A stretch of DNA of 64,000 nt from an uncultured Saprospiraceae bacterium (GTDB lineage: Bacteria; Bacteroidota; Bacteroidia; Chitinophagales; Saprospiraceae), in assembly GCA_938007965.1 (NCBI GenBank), contig CALLMH010000023.1, positions 1-64,000 of the forward strand, given 5' to 3'. How positions within the stretch are numbered: position 1 is the stretch's first letter; each line of letters begins with the position of its first letter. Positions 31,245 to 40,695 of this stretch are shown here, piece after piece. Position numbers and translations under genes: made by a program. Below the pieces are notes generated by a model, which was not told the origin of the DNA, did no database searches, and worked only from the letters and a program-made list of their open reading frames with translations.

Positions 31245-32003
31245 ATGAACTTGAACTTAGCAGTACTCATAGACGGAGACAATATCCCTTCCGCACATGT
31301 TAAAGAAATGATGGAAGAGATCGCCAAATATGGCAACCCAACTATAAAACGAATCTATGGAGACTGGACTAAGCCGCACTTGACCAAATGGAAGAATCTA
31401 TTGTTAGAAAATGCCATTACCCCGATTCAGCAATATGCATATACCACAGGTAAAAATGCAACCGACTCTGCAATGATCATAGACGCTATGGATATCCTCT
31501 ACTCTGATAAAGTGAATGGATTCTGCCTCGTATCTAGTGATAGTGACTTCACACGACTAGCAACTAGACTGCGAGAAGCTGGAATGCAAGTGATCGGTAT
31601 TGGAGAGAAGAAAACCCCAAATCCATTTATAGTAGCTTGTGATAAATTCATCTACATCGAAATCATACGCAACCAATCTAAATCCTCTGAAAATGTAACA
31701 GACGAAATACCTAGTGAAGAAAACATAGATAAAATCACCCCAAAAGTAATCAAACTAATATCAACTACGATATCTGATCTATCAGACGAAGACGGATGGG
31801 CATTTCTCGGGGACGTAGGTAGCCTACTGCAGAAAAAACAGCCTAACTTCGACTCTAGAAATTATGGATTCGACAAACTTACCCCGCTGATAAAGTCAAC
31901 CGGAAAATTTGAAATAGATCAACGAGAAAATCCAAAAAGAAGAAATAAACTTATCTTTGTTAAGAATAAACCGAAACGAAAAAATCGATCAAGAAAGAAG
32001 TAA
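31245..32003 (+). CDS. NYN-domain protein (LabA/DUF88-like) with probable C-terminal OST-HTH/LOTUS domain
   Basis: LAVLIDGDNIPS..KRIYGDW..DSAMIIDAMDILYSDKVNGFCLVSSDSDFTRLATRLREAGMQVIGIG; basic tail. Confidence 0.88.
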   Translation: MNLNLAVLIDGDNIPSAHVKEMMEEIAKYGNPTIKRIYGDWTKPHLTKWKNLLLENAITPIQQYAYTTGKNATDSAMIIDAMDILYSDKVNGFCLVSSDSDFTRLATRLREAGMQVIGIGEKKTPNPFIVACDKFIYIEIIRNQSKSSENVTDEIPSEENIDKITPKVIKLISTTISDLSDEDGWAFLGDVGSLLQKKQPNFDSRNYGFDKLTPLIKSTGKFEIDQRENPKRRNKLIFVKNKPKRKNRSRKK

Positions 32004-32118
32004 GAAAGCGTAATCTGAATTTTCGGATATCCCTACTGTAAGAGAACTGAGGTCTCTAACTATGGCAAAGTTGTACCATTATTATGCCTCTTGGACATTT
32101 TGTTTGTAAAGAAAGTCT

Positions 32119-33672
32119 TTATGCACTATCTTTTTTTGTAGGTAGGTTTTTTGCCCACTCTATGTACTTACACATGTCGGATTGTAATCTGACTATTGAC
32201 TTTGCCTTTGCCTTGTTTCTGATTTCATTATAATTTTCTGATCTATATTCCGAAAGGCTCATCAGCTGCTCTTGTAGTTTTTTTCTTTCTTCTTTTGATT
32301 TAGAATTATTGATTTCTTTCCTTATCAGGTCCAATGAATCCAAGTACTGTTGCTCCTTCATATCATAGATCATCCGATCATCAAGAATAGATATTGGAGC
32401 TATGAATATACCTTTCTGTATGGCAAGCGCATCTAAAGATTTTAATTCCTCCAATGAAATGTTTTCATATTCTCCGATATCATTGATTTCTTGATATCTA
32501 TTTTCCCACGTAGTATATTCGGATCTTGTCAAGATATCTGTAAGCAAGTTTTTATAACTATTTTTTGAATATAAACCAGGATGTTTATTAGCATTGAATA
32601 AATCAAAAATGGCATTGCTATGCTTCCACCACGACTTCCTATCGGACTCCGCGATGATTTCGAAGATATGAGCATTCAGCGCATCCGATAATTCGGCTGT
32701 AGGACTATATAGGCGTATATTATCTATCATACTTACAAGTCCAAAAAACCTTTCTGACTCCTCTATCATGTCGGCTGCAGATAGCTTCCACTCATCGAAC
32801 ATCGTCTTCTCCGACTTACTAGATAGATAGTCGATCTCTAGTTTTTTTCGCACTTCTGGTAATAGAGCTTCTAGGTAGTCACGCTGATCACTATATGTAT
32901 CAAATGACATCAATTGGGCCCTAACCTCTTCCCCATATGCCGTTAAAATCTCGTTTCTAGGCTTAATCTTCGCTCCAAAATAATCCCAGTCCTTGATCAA
33001 TCGATTATATGGTACTATTAAATGACTGATTTCATTCACAGTCGCCCTATATTCTTTATATGCCAGCTTATTATCCTTGTTGCTCTTTATATCTTCTTGG
33101 TATTTAAACCAAGCTTTCGTTCTCACCTCCTCATAACTCAGTTCTTGATCGACACCTTCTTCCCTTTTTTTGCCAAAGACTTCATCTAAAAATTTCTCAT
33201 TATCATCAAAATACAGTTCAATCCCTTGATCTATCATTTTCAAAAATTCAATCTTACCTTGCTCCAGTGTGAGACCTTTACTGAGTTTATTAGCTAATAA
33301 TCCTGGCCCTAAGCGATCATAATCTATCAGTATATATCCTATCCGGGATTCCATATCATATGCTGATAATGGAATATTTAAATTGTAACGATTGATAGAT
33401 GATTTTTCATTTTTTAAACCTTCACTCAACAATATTTCGTCCAATGCATGAGTGATATCATATTTATTGAGCCTAGATTTTCGTTTAGCGTCTTCAGCGG
33501 GTTCTTTCAGCAAGTTTGTATTTTCTATAGAGAAAGGGTGTGTAATCTCGTATTCGATGTAATCCAACGACTCTGATGGAATCCGTACTTGTGGCGGATT
33601 ATAATAGAATACCACCCCAATAATCAATAAGACAATGGCTACGAAAAGAAATTTATGAGATCGACTAATCAT
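32119..33672 (-). CDS. Hypothetical 517-aa protein with N-terminal membrane anchor
   Basis: Long ORF, N-terminal hydrophobic helix FLFVAIVLLIIGVVFYY; no family recognised. Confidence 0.75.
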   Translation of the reverse strand: MISRSHKFLFVAIVLLIIGVVFYYNPPQVRIPSESLDYIEYEITHPFSIENTNLLKEPAEDAKRKSRLNKYDITHALDEILLSEGLKNEKSSINRYNLNIPLSAYDMESRIGYILIDYDRLGPGLLANKLSKGLTLEQGKIEFLKMIDQGIELYFDDNEKFLDEVFGKKREEGVDQELSYEEVRTKAWFKYQEDIKSNKDNKLAYKEYRATVNEISHLIVPYNRLIKDWDYFGAKIKPRNEILTAYGEEVRAQLMSFDTYSDQRDYLEALLPEVRKKLEIDYLSSKSEKTMFDEWKLSAADMIEESERFFGLVSMIDNIRLYSPTAELSDALNAHIFEIIAESDRKSWWKHSNAIFDLFNANKHPGLYSKNSYKNLLTDILTRSEYTTWENRYQEINDIGEYENISLEELKSLDALAIQKGIFIAPISILDDRMIYDMKEQQYLDSLDLIRKEINNSKSKEERKKLQEQLMSLSEYRSENYNEIRNKAKAKSIVRLQSDMCKYIEWAKNLPTKKDSA

Positions 33673-33935
33673 ACAATTGATTTAAGAATGAACGTATACA
33701 TAGGTAGATGATATTATCTAAGAATTGGCGTATCTCCAAGATGAGCTTAAAATTATAATTCCCTTGGCAAGTATTCCCTATTAACTCATTATTAGCAGAT
33801 TATCCCCATGCTAAAGCATAAAAAATATAGTCAAACTACAATGAAGAAAATAACCTAGAACGGTGAGTAGTGATGTGTATTCCGAAAAAATCCAAATAAG
33901 ATGAATCAAAACATAGTCTAATAAAAAAATAGATT

Positions 33936-33943
33936 TATATTTG
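33936..33943 (+). promoter_or_regulatory. TAnnTTTG-type -7 element of the tRNA-Met gene
   Basis: TATATTTG about 30 nt before the tRNA; no clear -33 TTG. Confidence 0.4.
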
Positions 33944-33973
33944 CAGCCGCTTAGAAGATCACTAAGCATCTAT

Positions 33974-34047
33974 GGCGTGGTAGCTCAGCTGGTTAGAGCG
34001 CGTGATTCATAATCCCGAGGTCGGCGGTTCAAGCCCGCCTCACGCTA
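33974..34047 (+). tRNA. tRNA-Met (anticodon CAT)
   Basis: Cloverleaf: acceptor GGCGTGG/TCACGCT, D-stem GCTC/GAGC, anticodon loop TTCATAA, T-stem GGCGG/CCGCC with loop TTCAAGC. Confidence 0.9.
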
Positions 34048-34055
34048 CGAAAAAG

Positions 34056-34090
34056 AAGTCCCATTCTCAATGAGTTTGGGGCTTTTTTCG
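34056..34090 (+). terminator. Terminator downstream of tRNA-Met
   Basis: AAGTCCCA..TGGGGCTTTTTT hairpin plus T-run. Confidence 0.65.
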
Positions 34091-34342
34091 TGTAAATTAT
34101 TTTTTAGAATTTATTCCGCAATTGTAAAACCGACAAACAATTAATTATGCTTACCCTTTTATAGCTACTATTACAAATCTATAAAATTCTACTTATTCTT
34201 CCATGTTTGTTTTTACTAAGAGTTTCTATATTTCTCCGTTTGTCCACCGCGGTAATACTCTTTAGAAAAGAAAACACAAGTATACTTGCATCTCTATTTA
34301 AAAGCTTCTAAATTAGTAATTTACAAATCAAATTACACCATC

Positions 34343-34903
34343 ATGAAAAATTACATATACCTCTTCTTCTTTATCTTTTCTCTATGCAGCACAGGTTGTC
34401 TAAGAGTCACTGATCCAGAACCAGAACCAGAACCAGAGATTCCTGAATTGACTCCTGCCACTATGGAGGGAAAACATACACTTAGCTTTTTACTTGATGG
34501 AGAGGTATGGGTGAGTGATAGAGGGTGGGGAGATTTGACCAGTCAAGTATCTGTTTCTGGCAGGAATTTTAGTATCGACGCAAGAAAAAGACAAGAGTTT
34601 TTAAGTGATCGCTTTTCTTTAGGGATTATATTATAAGACTTTACACCTAATTTTTACACTTCAGAAAATACAACATTCCACGCAATTTTTTCGGGAAGAC
34701 TAACTGATCTTGATTGCCAATCTCGCTATAGTGAAATAGAATCTGATCCATATAATGGAGTAGATATAACATGGATAGATAATAATAACAACCAAATGGC
34801 TGGGACATTTCACTTCCGATTAGCAAATACGTCAGAAGAGTGTACTGATACTATTTATATCACAGATGGCCGCTTCGATATACAATTTCAGGCAACTGAG
34901 TGA
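34343..34903 (+). pseudogene. Lipoprotein gene interrupted by an in-frame TAA
   Basis: Lipobox-like SLCSTGC after the signal peptide. Frame stops at TAA 34634-34636 but stays open in the same frame to TGA at 34901 (DFTPNFYTSENTTFHAIFSGRLTDLDCQSRY..GTFHFRLANTSEECTDTIYITDGRFDIQFQATE). Confidence 0.7.
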
Positions 34904-35289
34904 TTACGATAAGGTTGATATGATTTTAGTTGTTGTTTTACAACATTTAATTTCCACATCATATATCACAGAAAAATTATACTTTTTTAAACCGAAGTAA
35001 TATCAACAGATATTACTATAAATTCAATTATTAATGCATTTATTGCTACTTCCTCTTTCTAAGATCGCCAAATCTTAAGCTCAAGGAATAGTAAGTTTAT
35101 GCACCTGACGGGCGCACTCTAATACTATTTATTTGATCGTGGTGTTTGGCGACACCTAGAATGGGCAGAAAAGTTAGATGCACCTTTTTTAATTTCTGAA
35201 GTCGCCAAAATGAAATATTAATTTCCCTTTATTCTACTATTTATTATAGAAACAACATTCACCTCATGTAAAACAACTCAATCCTTAAC

Positions 35290-35536
35290 TTCAAAGTGTT
35301 CTGAATCGAAAACAGCATACACTTCCTTGTCGGTCATTTACTTTATATCAATACCTTTTAATCCTTGGGCCTGTATTTGAGTTATGTAGCTTGTCACCGT
35401 TTTTATGATGCTTGGAAAGTGCTCTTGATATCCATCTAAGGGATTTCCCTTCTTCGTAAAGCTTTATAAATTTTTTAATACTAAAAAATTGATATTCAAC
35501 TATATAGATGGATTGTATAATACGGCGAGAATACAT
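35290..35536 (-). pseudogene. Possible IS21-type IstA N-terminal relic, frameshifted
   Basis: FIKLYEEGKSLRWISRALS then, in a shifted frame, TVTSYITQIQAQGLKGIDIK and MTDKEVYAVFDSEHFE, resembling an IstA-like HTH region. Confidence 0.4.
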
Positions 35537-35623
35537 TCAACCTTTAATGGTAAATCACCTCTTATGGTGTATAGAGAAAAAACAAACTATCTTTATGCAG
35601 CATAATCTATCTTACTGCCCGCT

Positions 35624-35797
35624 ATGGAGAGGAAGTCCAGACAATCAGTAATCGCAAATCTACTCAAAGAAAAGAATGATACTAGAATCGTCCAAGAGTT
35701 CGCTGGCTATCGAAGAACAGGAAGTACAGAAGCATATAAAAGAACAGGATTAGAAGAGCTGAAGAGTAGTATTGAAAGACTTCATCCGAGGCAGTGA
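35624..35797 (+). pseudogene. C-terminal fragment of a tyrosine recombinase/integrase
   Basis: MERKSRQSVIANLLKEKNDTRIVQEFAGYRRTGSTEAYKRTGLEELKSSIERLHPRQ* resembles the integrase C-terminus (..QVFAGHK..STEAYKQ..); no N-terminal or catalytic domain upstream. Confidence 0.6.
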
Positions 35798-35826
35798 ATT
35801 AAAAATACTACAAAAGCGTTATCTTT

Positions 35827-36045
35827 ATGAATCAGAAAACAGAAAAAATGGAAGGAATACTATATCTAACAGACGATCAGAATAAGAAGCGATTTGTACA
35901 GATCGATATTGACAAGTATGGATCAATTGTTGAGGATATATTGGATAGACTTACTATTGAATCAAGAAAAAATGAGGAATCTTATTCACTTGAAGAAGTA
36001 ATTAAAGAGCTAGAAACAAAAGGAAATCTAGACAAATATGTATAA
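35827..36045 (+). CDS. Putative antitoxin of type II TA module
   Basis: 72-aa ORF overlapping the downstream RelE/ParE-like gene by 8 bp. Confidence 0.75.
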   Translation: MNQKTEKMEGILYLTDDQNKKRFVQIDIDKYGSIVEDILDRLTIESRKNEESYSLEEVIKELETKGNLDKYV

Positions 36046-36289
36046 GGTTCAAATTACTAAATCAGCCTTAAAAGAACTCTCCAAGTTACCATCAAAAGAA
36101 GCATTGAAAATTACACGAAGGATCAATGATCTAAAAGATGATCCTAGACCAAATGACTGTGTCAAATCAACAGGCAGCACTAATGAGTATAGGATCAGAA
36201 TTGGAAATTATCGAGTTTTGTACACTATCGAAGACAATGTTTTATTAGTCCAAGTATTTAAGGTTCGAAATCGAAAAGATGCGTATTAA
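36038..36289 (+). CDS. RelE/ParE family toxin
   Basis: MYKVQITKSALKELSKLPSKEALKITRRINDLKDDPRP..GSTNEYRIRIGNYRVLYTIEDNVLLVQVFKVRNRKDAY is a typical RelE fold sequence. Confidence 0.9.
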   Translation: MYKVQITKSALKELSKLPSKEALKITRRINDLKDDPRPNDCVKSTGSTNEYRIRIGNYRVLYTIEDNVLLVQVFKVRNRKDAY

Positions 36290-36471
36290 AAAGAGTTGCC
36301 TACTCCCTGCTGTCGGCTCCTCACAGGCTGTTTTACTGTCTGGCTAGCAGCTCTTAGTTCCTTACTCCGTTTACTCCTTCGTCGTTCTCTTCGATCGATC
36401 ACTAAATGGATATTTTTAACTTAACAACTGTCCTAAATTGGGGAAGGTTACAAAATGGGGAAGGTTACACC

Positions 36472-36852
36472 TCATCCAGATTTCTTCATTTCGCTCCGAC
36501 GCATAGGCATACTATCAATAATCATAAATAATTCTTCGGCTGTATATGGTGTATTACGTGATCTTTTTATTGTCCCGTCTAATCCAATGAGAATAATATC
36601 AGACTTACTCAATTCGCCTTCTACAGATTTAGTAAAAACATAATCCGTAGATTTTAACAATATAATTTTACGTTCCGCCATTTCTTTTTTCTGCACAGCA
36701 AGCATTTTGATCTGCTTTGCGAATAGCTTAGTATCTTCAGAAGTATTTACTAATACGATCCTATTTCTCCATTTGAAATCATCAAGATTGTCGTTTTGGG
36801 CCATAGTAGTAGTGGTAAAAATTACAAATAGGAAAAATAATAATGCTCTCAT
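36472..36852 (-). CDS. DUF4174-like secreted protein
   Basis: Signal peptide; FKWRNRIVLVNTSEDTKLFAKQIKML..DIILIGLDGTIKRSRNTPYTAEELFMIIDSMPMRRSEM. Confidence 0.75.
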   Translation of the reverse strand: MRALLFFLFVIFTTTTMAQNDNLDDFKWRNRIVLVNTSEDTKLFAKQIKMLAVQKKEMAERKIILLKSTDYVFTKSVEGELSKSDIILIGLDGTIKRSRNTPYTAEELFMIIDSMPMRRSEMKKSG

Positions 36853-36937
36853 AGTTTACTTAAAGCGTACATTAATACATTGTTCATTTTTTTTATAGGG
36901 AAGTAGTTTTTTGTGATACCTCCCTACGATTCATCCT

Positions 36938-36977
36938 AAAAAAATGGGAGTTACACTTTCATGCACCTCCCATTTTT
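36938..36977. terminator. Bidirectional hairpin terminator
   Basis: AAAAATGGGAG..CTCCCATTTTT flanked by A-run and T-run. Confidence 0.75.
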
Positions 36978-37029
36978 ATGTTACGTGTGATCTGATTGCA
37001 AGCACGCGCGTTATTGTGTATAATATTAT

Positions 37030-37794
37030 CTAGTTCGCAGTACTTCTTTCGTAACTAAATCCACCTAGATTAGAATTATTACCCCCTGACCAAGAAATGA
37101 ATTTTATATCGATATAGATATCATCTTCTATTAAATGGAGCACCAAATCCTTTCCTTCATTCTGCTTAGGTTGACCGAGATCTCTGAAGAATCCGAAATT
37201 CAAACTTGATAGATTAGCCGTAGTTCCTTCTGCCCACTCTGTCCCCGCAGGACTTGTTTCTTTAATAGACATAGCCTCTACAGCTACATTATATATCTGC
37301 CCGCCATCGTTATCTCTCGTGATGATTACATTATCAGTAATCTTATCTTGGTTGGCAGCCTGTGTAGGGTCTACGCCATCTTCCTTAGTAAATACTATTT
37401 TTTGCCCACTCCAAACTGTGAAACTTGGTACTACAGATTCGTCTACATCGACGACATTGATTGTGATATCACTTGAGCCCTCTACATCGTCACCAGATAC
37501 AGAATAGTCGGCAGTTATTGTGGTATTGGTCTCGAAATCAAATAGTGATGCATCACCAACTAGTATATCCCCATTTGAATCAATAGTAATAGCCCCTGGC
37601 ACATTTTCGTTTGACAAACTGTAAGTGAGTTGATCTACATTACTATCCACATCCACAGTACCGATCTTGACTCCAGCAGCAGGATTCTCATCTACATCTG
37701 CAGAGAATGATGATGGTGTGATAAAAGCGTCTTCTCCACATGATAAAATCAACATAGAAAAGGCAAGAAGTAAATTAATTTTTAAAATTCTCAT
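37030..37794 (-). CDS. Lipoprotein with a cadherin-like repeat
   Basis: Lipobox MLILSC; DVDENPAAGVKIGTVDVDSNVDQLTYSLSNEN..ITIDSNGDILVGDASLFDFETNTTITADYSVS..DITINVVDVDE. Confidence 0.8.
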   Translation of the reverse strand: MRILKINLLLAFSMLILSCGEDAFITPSSFSADVDENPAAGVKIGTVDVDSNVDQLTYSLSNENVPGAITIDSNGDILVGDASLFDFETNTTITADYSVSGDDVEGSSDITINVVDVDESVVPSFTVWSGQKIVFTKEDGVDPTQAANQDKITDNVIITRDNDGGQIYNVAVEAMSIKETSPAGTEWAEGTTANLSSLNFGFFRDLGQPKQNEGKDLVLHLIEDDIYIDIKFISWSGGNNSNLGGFSYERSTAN

Positions 37795-38008
37795 AATATA
37801 TTTTTTGTACTAACAACATTCATGTAGCACTGTTTCGAAAAAGGCACAATAATATGCTTCCCGCTTCATATTTATATTTTTCGAATTTCTTTTAAGAGAA
37901 TTCTATGCAGTTAATGTCCCCGTCCCGTCAACTTCCGTTCGCATTCATTTGTTACCTTCACATTATATTTTTAAATAATACGTCATTAATAATCATCAAA
38001 TACAATAC

Positions 38009-39103
38009 TTGAGAATGAAAAACAGCTTAACCATACTATTTACGATACTGACGATAAGTCTCGCAATGACCCAAGAATCAAAATGGCCAAAAGTCGACCC
38101 TTCTAATATGGATGCAGAGTACTATCCAGCTGAAGCTGCATGGAGAAACTACTTATCTGGTGAAGATAGAACCATATCACCTAAGGTCAAATTAATCTAC
38201 AGCCGTCCGTTGAAAAAAGAAAGAGAGATCTTCGGCAAGCTCGTACCTTATGGTAAAGAATGGAGATTAGGAGCCAATGAAGCAACAGAGATCACATTCT
38301 ACCAGTCAGTAGGAATCGGAGGCACTACGGTAAATCCAGGCACCTATACCGTATTCGCTACACCTACTATGAAAGAATGGACAGTTAGCTTCTCTTCTCA
38401 AAGAGGAATCTGGGGTGGAGAAAAAAGAGATCAATCTAAAACCGTAGCCAGTATAAAAGTTCCAGTGACTCAAGATACAGAATCGCTAGAAGCACTCTCG
38501 ATCACTTTCCGAGAGATGGACGAGCAGACAGCTCACATGTCTATTCAGTGGGACAAGACAAGAGTAGAAGTCCCAATCGCTTTCAATCCAGTAATATTCT
38601 CAGGACTGGATGCAAGTCCGATGGATATGGCCCACTACCCTAGTAAGTCTGCATACACAAATTATATGGAAGGCGAAGAGGCTAACATCAAACCTAAGGT
38701 ACAGGTCGTATACAGCAGACCTTATAAAAAAGGTAGAAAAGTCTTCGGTGAATTACTGAAAACTGGAGATATCTGGAGAGTCGGAGCCAATCAATCTACT
38801 GAAATCACATTCTTTCAAGATGTAAAAGTGGGTAATCTAGAGCTCAAAAAAGGTAGATATGCCCTGTATGCTGAAATCAAGGATGGTTCTTGGGATATGA
38901 TTTTTTCAAAAGATCTACCAGCATGGGGAGCTGCAAACAGAGATGAATCCAAAGATATAGGTAGAACGAATATCAGTCTCTCTTCTGATACTGAAGTGCT
39001 GGAGAACCTTACAATTATCTTCGAAGAAAAAAGTGATAAATTAGTACATATGGTAATCGGATGGGATACTACTAGGGCTGAAATGCCTATTACACTCAAG
39101 TAA
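38009..39103 (+). CDS. Secreted protein with two tandem DUF2911 domains
   Basis: Two internal copies of 'PKVxxxYSRPxKKxRxxFGxLxxxGxxWRxGANxxTEITFxQ..W.xxFS..xWGxxxRDxSK'. Confidence 0.85.
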   Translation: MRMKNSLTILFTILTISLAMTQESKWPKVDPSNMDAEYYPAEAAWRNYLSGEDRTISPKVKLIYSRPLKKEREIFGKLVPYGKEWRLGANEATEITFYQSVGIGGTTVNPGTYTVFATPTMKEWTVSFSSQRGIWGGEKRDQSKTVASIKVPVTQDTESLEALSITFREMDEQTAHMSIQWDKTRVEVPIAFNPVIFSGLDASPMDMAHYPSKSAYTNYMEGEEANIKPKVQVVYSRPYKKGRKVFGELLKTGDIWRVGANQSTEITFFQDVKVGNLELKKGRYALYAEIKDGSWDMIFSKDLPAWGAANRDESKDIGRTNISLSSDTEVLENLTIIFEEKSDKLVHMVIGWDTTRAEMPITLK

Positions 39104-39261
39104 AGCACCGTCGTGTGTAGTCCTAAAACCTCAACTTTGAACTAGAAAATCAAAGATAGACGTCATAAGAGAGTTAGTTGATGTACTTCGACTAACTCTT
39201 TTTCTTTTGACCTGACCATTAATTCTATAGATTTTGACTTGCTCCTCGGTAAAACTATATC

Positions 39262-40635
39262 TTGCGCAGCGAAATGAATATCCTAACTAAATACAATCAA
39301 GACTTCAGACTAAACCTAAAACTGGCACTCCCTATCATAGCTGGTCAACTAGGTCAGATTACTGTCTACCTTGCCGATAATATCATGGTGGGTAAGTTGG
39401 GTGCAGTATCTCTGGCTGCGGTCTCATTTGCAGTGGCGCTTATAGCTGTGCCTATCGTAATAGGGATGGGTATATCATTTGCTCTCCCACCACTTGTGTC
39501 GGAGGCAGATGGCGCCAACGAAAAGAGAAAGATATCTCAATATTTTAAGCACAGTTTTATTATTAATATTAGTATAGGTTTGATCTCCTGTGCAATTATG
39601 ATGCTGTGCCTACCCTATCTAAGTCTACTCGGACAAGAACCCGAAGTAGTTGAGATAGCGCGAGGATACATCTACTACTCCGCTTGGGCTATGATCCCAT
39701 TGATGATATTTCTCACATTGAGATCTTATGCAGATGGCATGTCTGAGACCATGCCGCCTATGATCGCTATGATCATGGGCAACGTAATCAATATAGTGCT
39801 CAATTATATACTCATCTATGGTAAGTTTGGGATGCCAGCCCTAGGGGTCGATGGTGCCGGTTTGTCCAGTATGATCGCACGTATTTCTATGATTATTATT
39901 TTAGTCCTGATATTATTTAGATGGAAGGATCTATGGAGTCATATCCAAGAATGCGATTTTTCTACATATCAGATTCCAATATTTAAAAAGATATTCAATC
40001 TAGGAATCCCTACCTCATTACAGATGTTTTTTGAAATCTCAGCATTTTCTGGGGCAGCCATCATCATGGGTATGGTCAGTAGTAATGCCCAGGCGGCGCA
40101 TCAGATAGCGATCAATTTGTCGTCTATCACATTTATGATCTGTTCGGGGCTGGCTATGGCATCTACGATCAGAGTAGGCAATCAATTGGGCAAAAAAGAC
40201 TTCTCAGCACTTCGCAATGCAGGCATATCTGTATTTCTGCAAGTAGCGCTGATTATGGGCGTATTCAGTATCATATTTGTAGTATTTAGAAACTTGATGC
40301 CGCTCATTTATATTGATGACGAAGTGGTCATCGGGATCGCTTCTACGCTATTGATATATGCCGCTATATTCCAAATCCCCGATGGGATTCAAGTGGCGGC
40401 TCTCGCCTCACTCCGTGGAATCCAAGATGTAAGAAAACCAACACTTATCACTTTCTTTTCCTACTATATTTTTGGGATTCCGATCAGTTATTTTGCGGCT
40501 CTTCATTGGGGCATGGGTGCCACTGGTGTTTGGCTAGGTTTATTGGTGGGTTTATTTATATCAGCCACTTTACTGACAGCGAGATTTGATAAATTGTCCA
40601 AAAAGCAACTTATCGATAATGTAGAAGCAGCTTAA
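39262..40635 (+). CDS. MATE family efflux transporter
   Basis: LPIIAGQLGQITVYLADNIMVGKLGAVSLAAVSFA, multiple TM helices. Confidence 0.93.
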   Translation: MRSEMNILTKYNQDFRLNLKLALPIIAGQLGQITVYLADNIMVGKLGAVSLAAVSFAVALIAVPIVIGMGISFALPPLVSEADGANEKRKISQYFKHSFIINISIGLISCAIMMLCLPYLSLLGQEPEVVEIARGYIYYSAWAMIPLMIFLTLRSYADGMSETMPPMIAMIMGNVINIVLNYILIYGKFGMPALGVDGAGLSSMIARISMIIILVLILFRWKDLWSHIQECDFSTYQIPIFKKIFNLGIPTSLQMFFEISAFSGAAIIMGMVSSNAQAAHQIAINLSSITFMICSGLAMASTIRVGNQLGKKDFSALRNAGISVFLQVALIMGVFSIIFVVFRNLMPLIYIDDEVVIGIASTLLIYAAIFQIPDGIQVAALASLRGIQDVRKPTLITFFSYYIFGIPISYFAALHWGMGATGVWLGLLVGLFISATLLTARFDKLSKKQLIDNVEAA

Positions 40636-40695
40636 TCAATAATCTTACACTTGGCATTCGGATAATAGATCTCATGATCAATCTACAATTACTTA

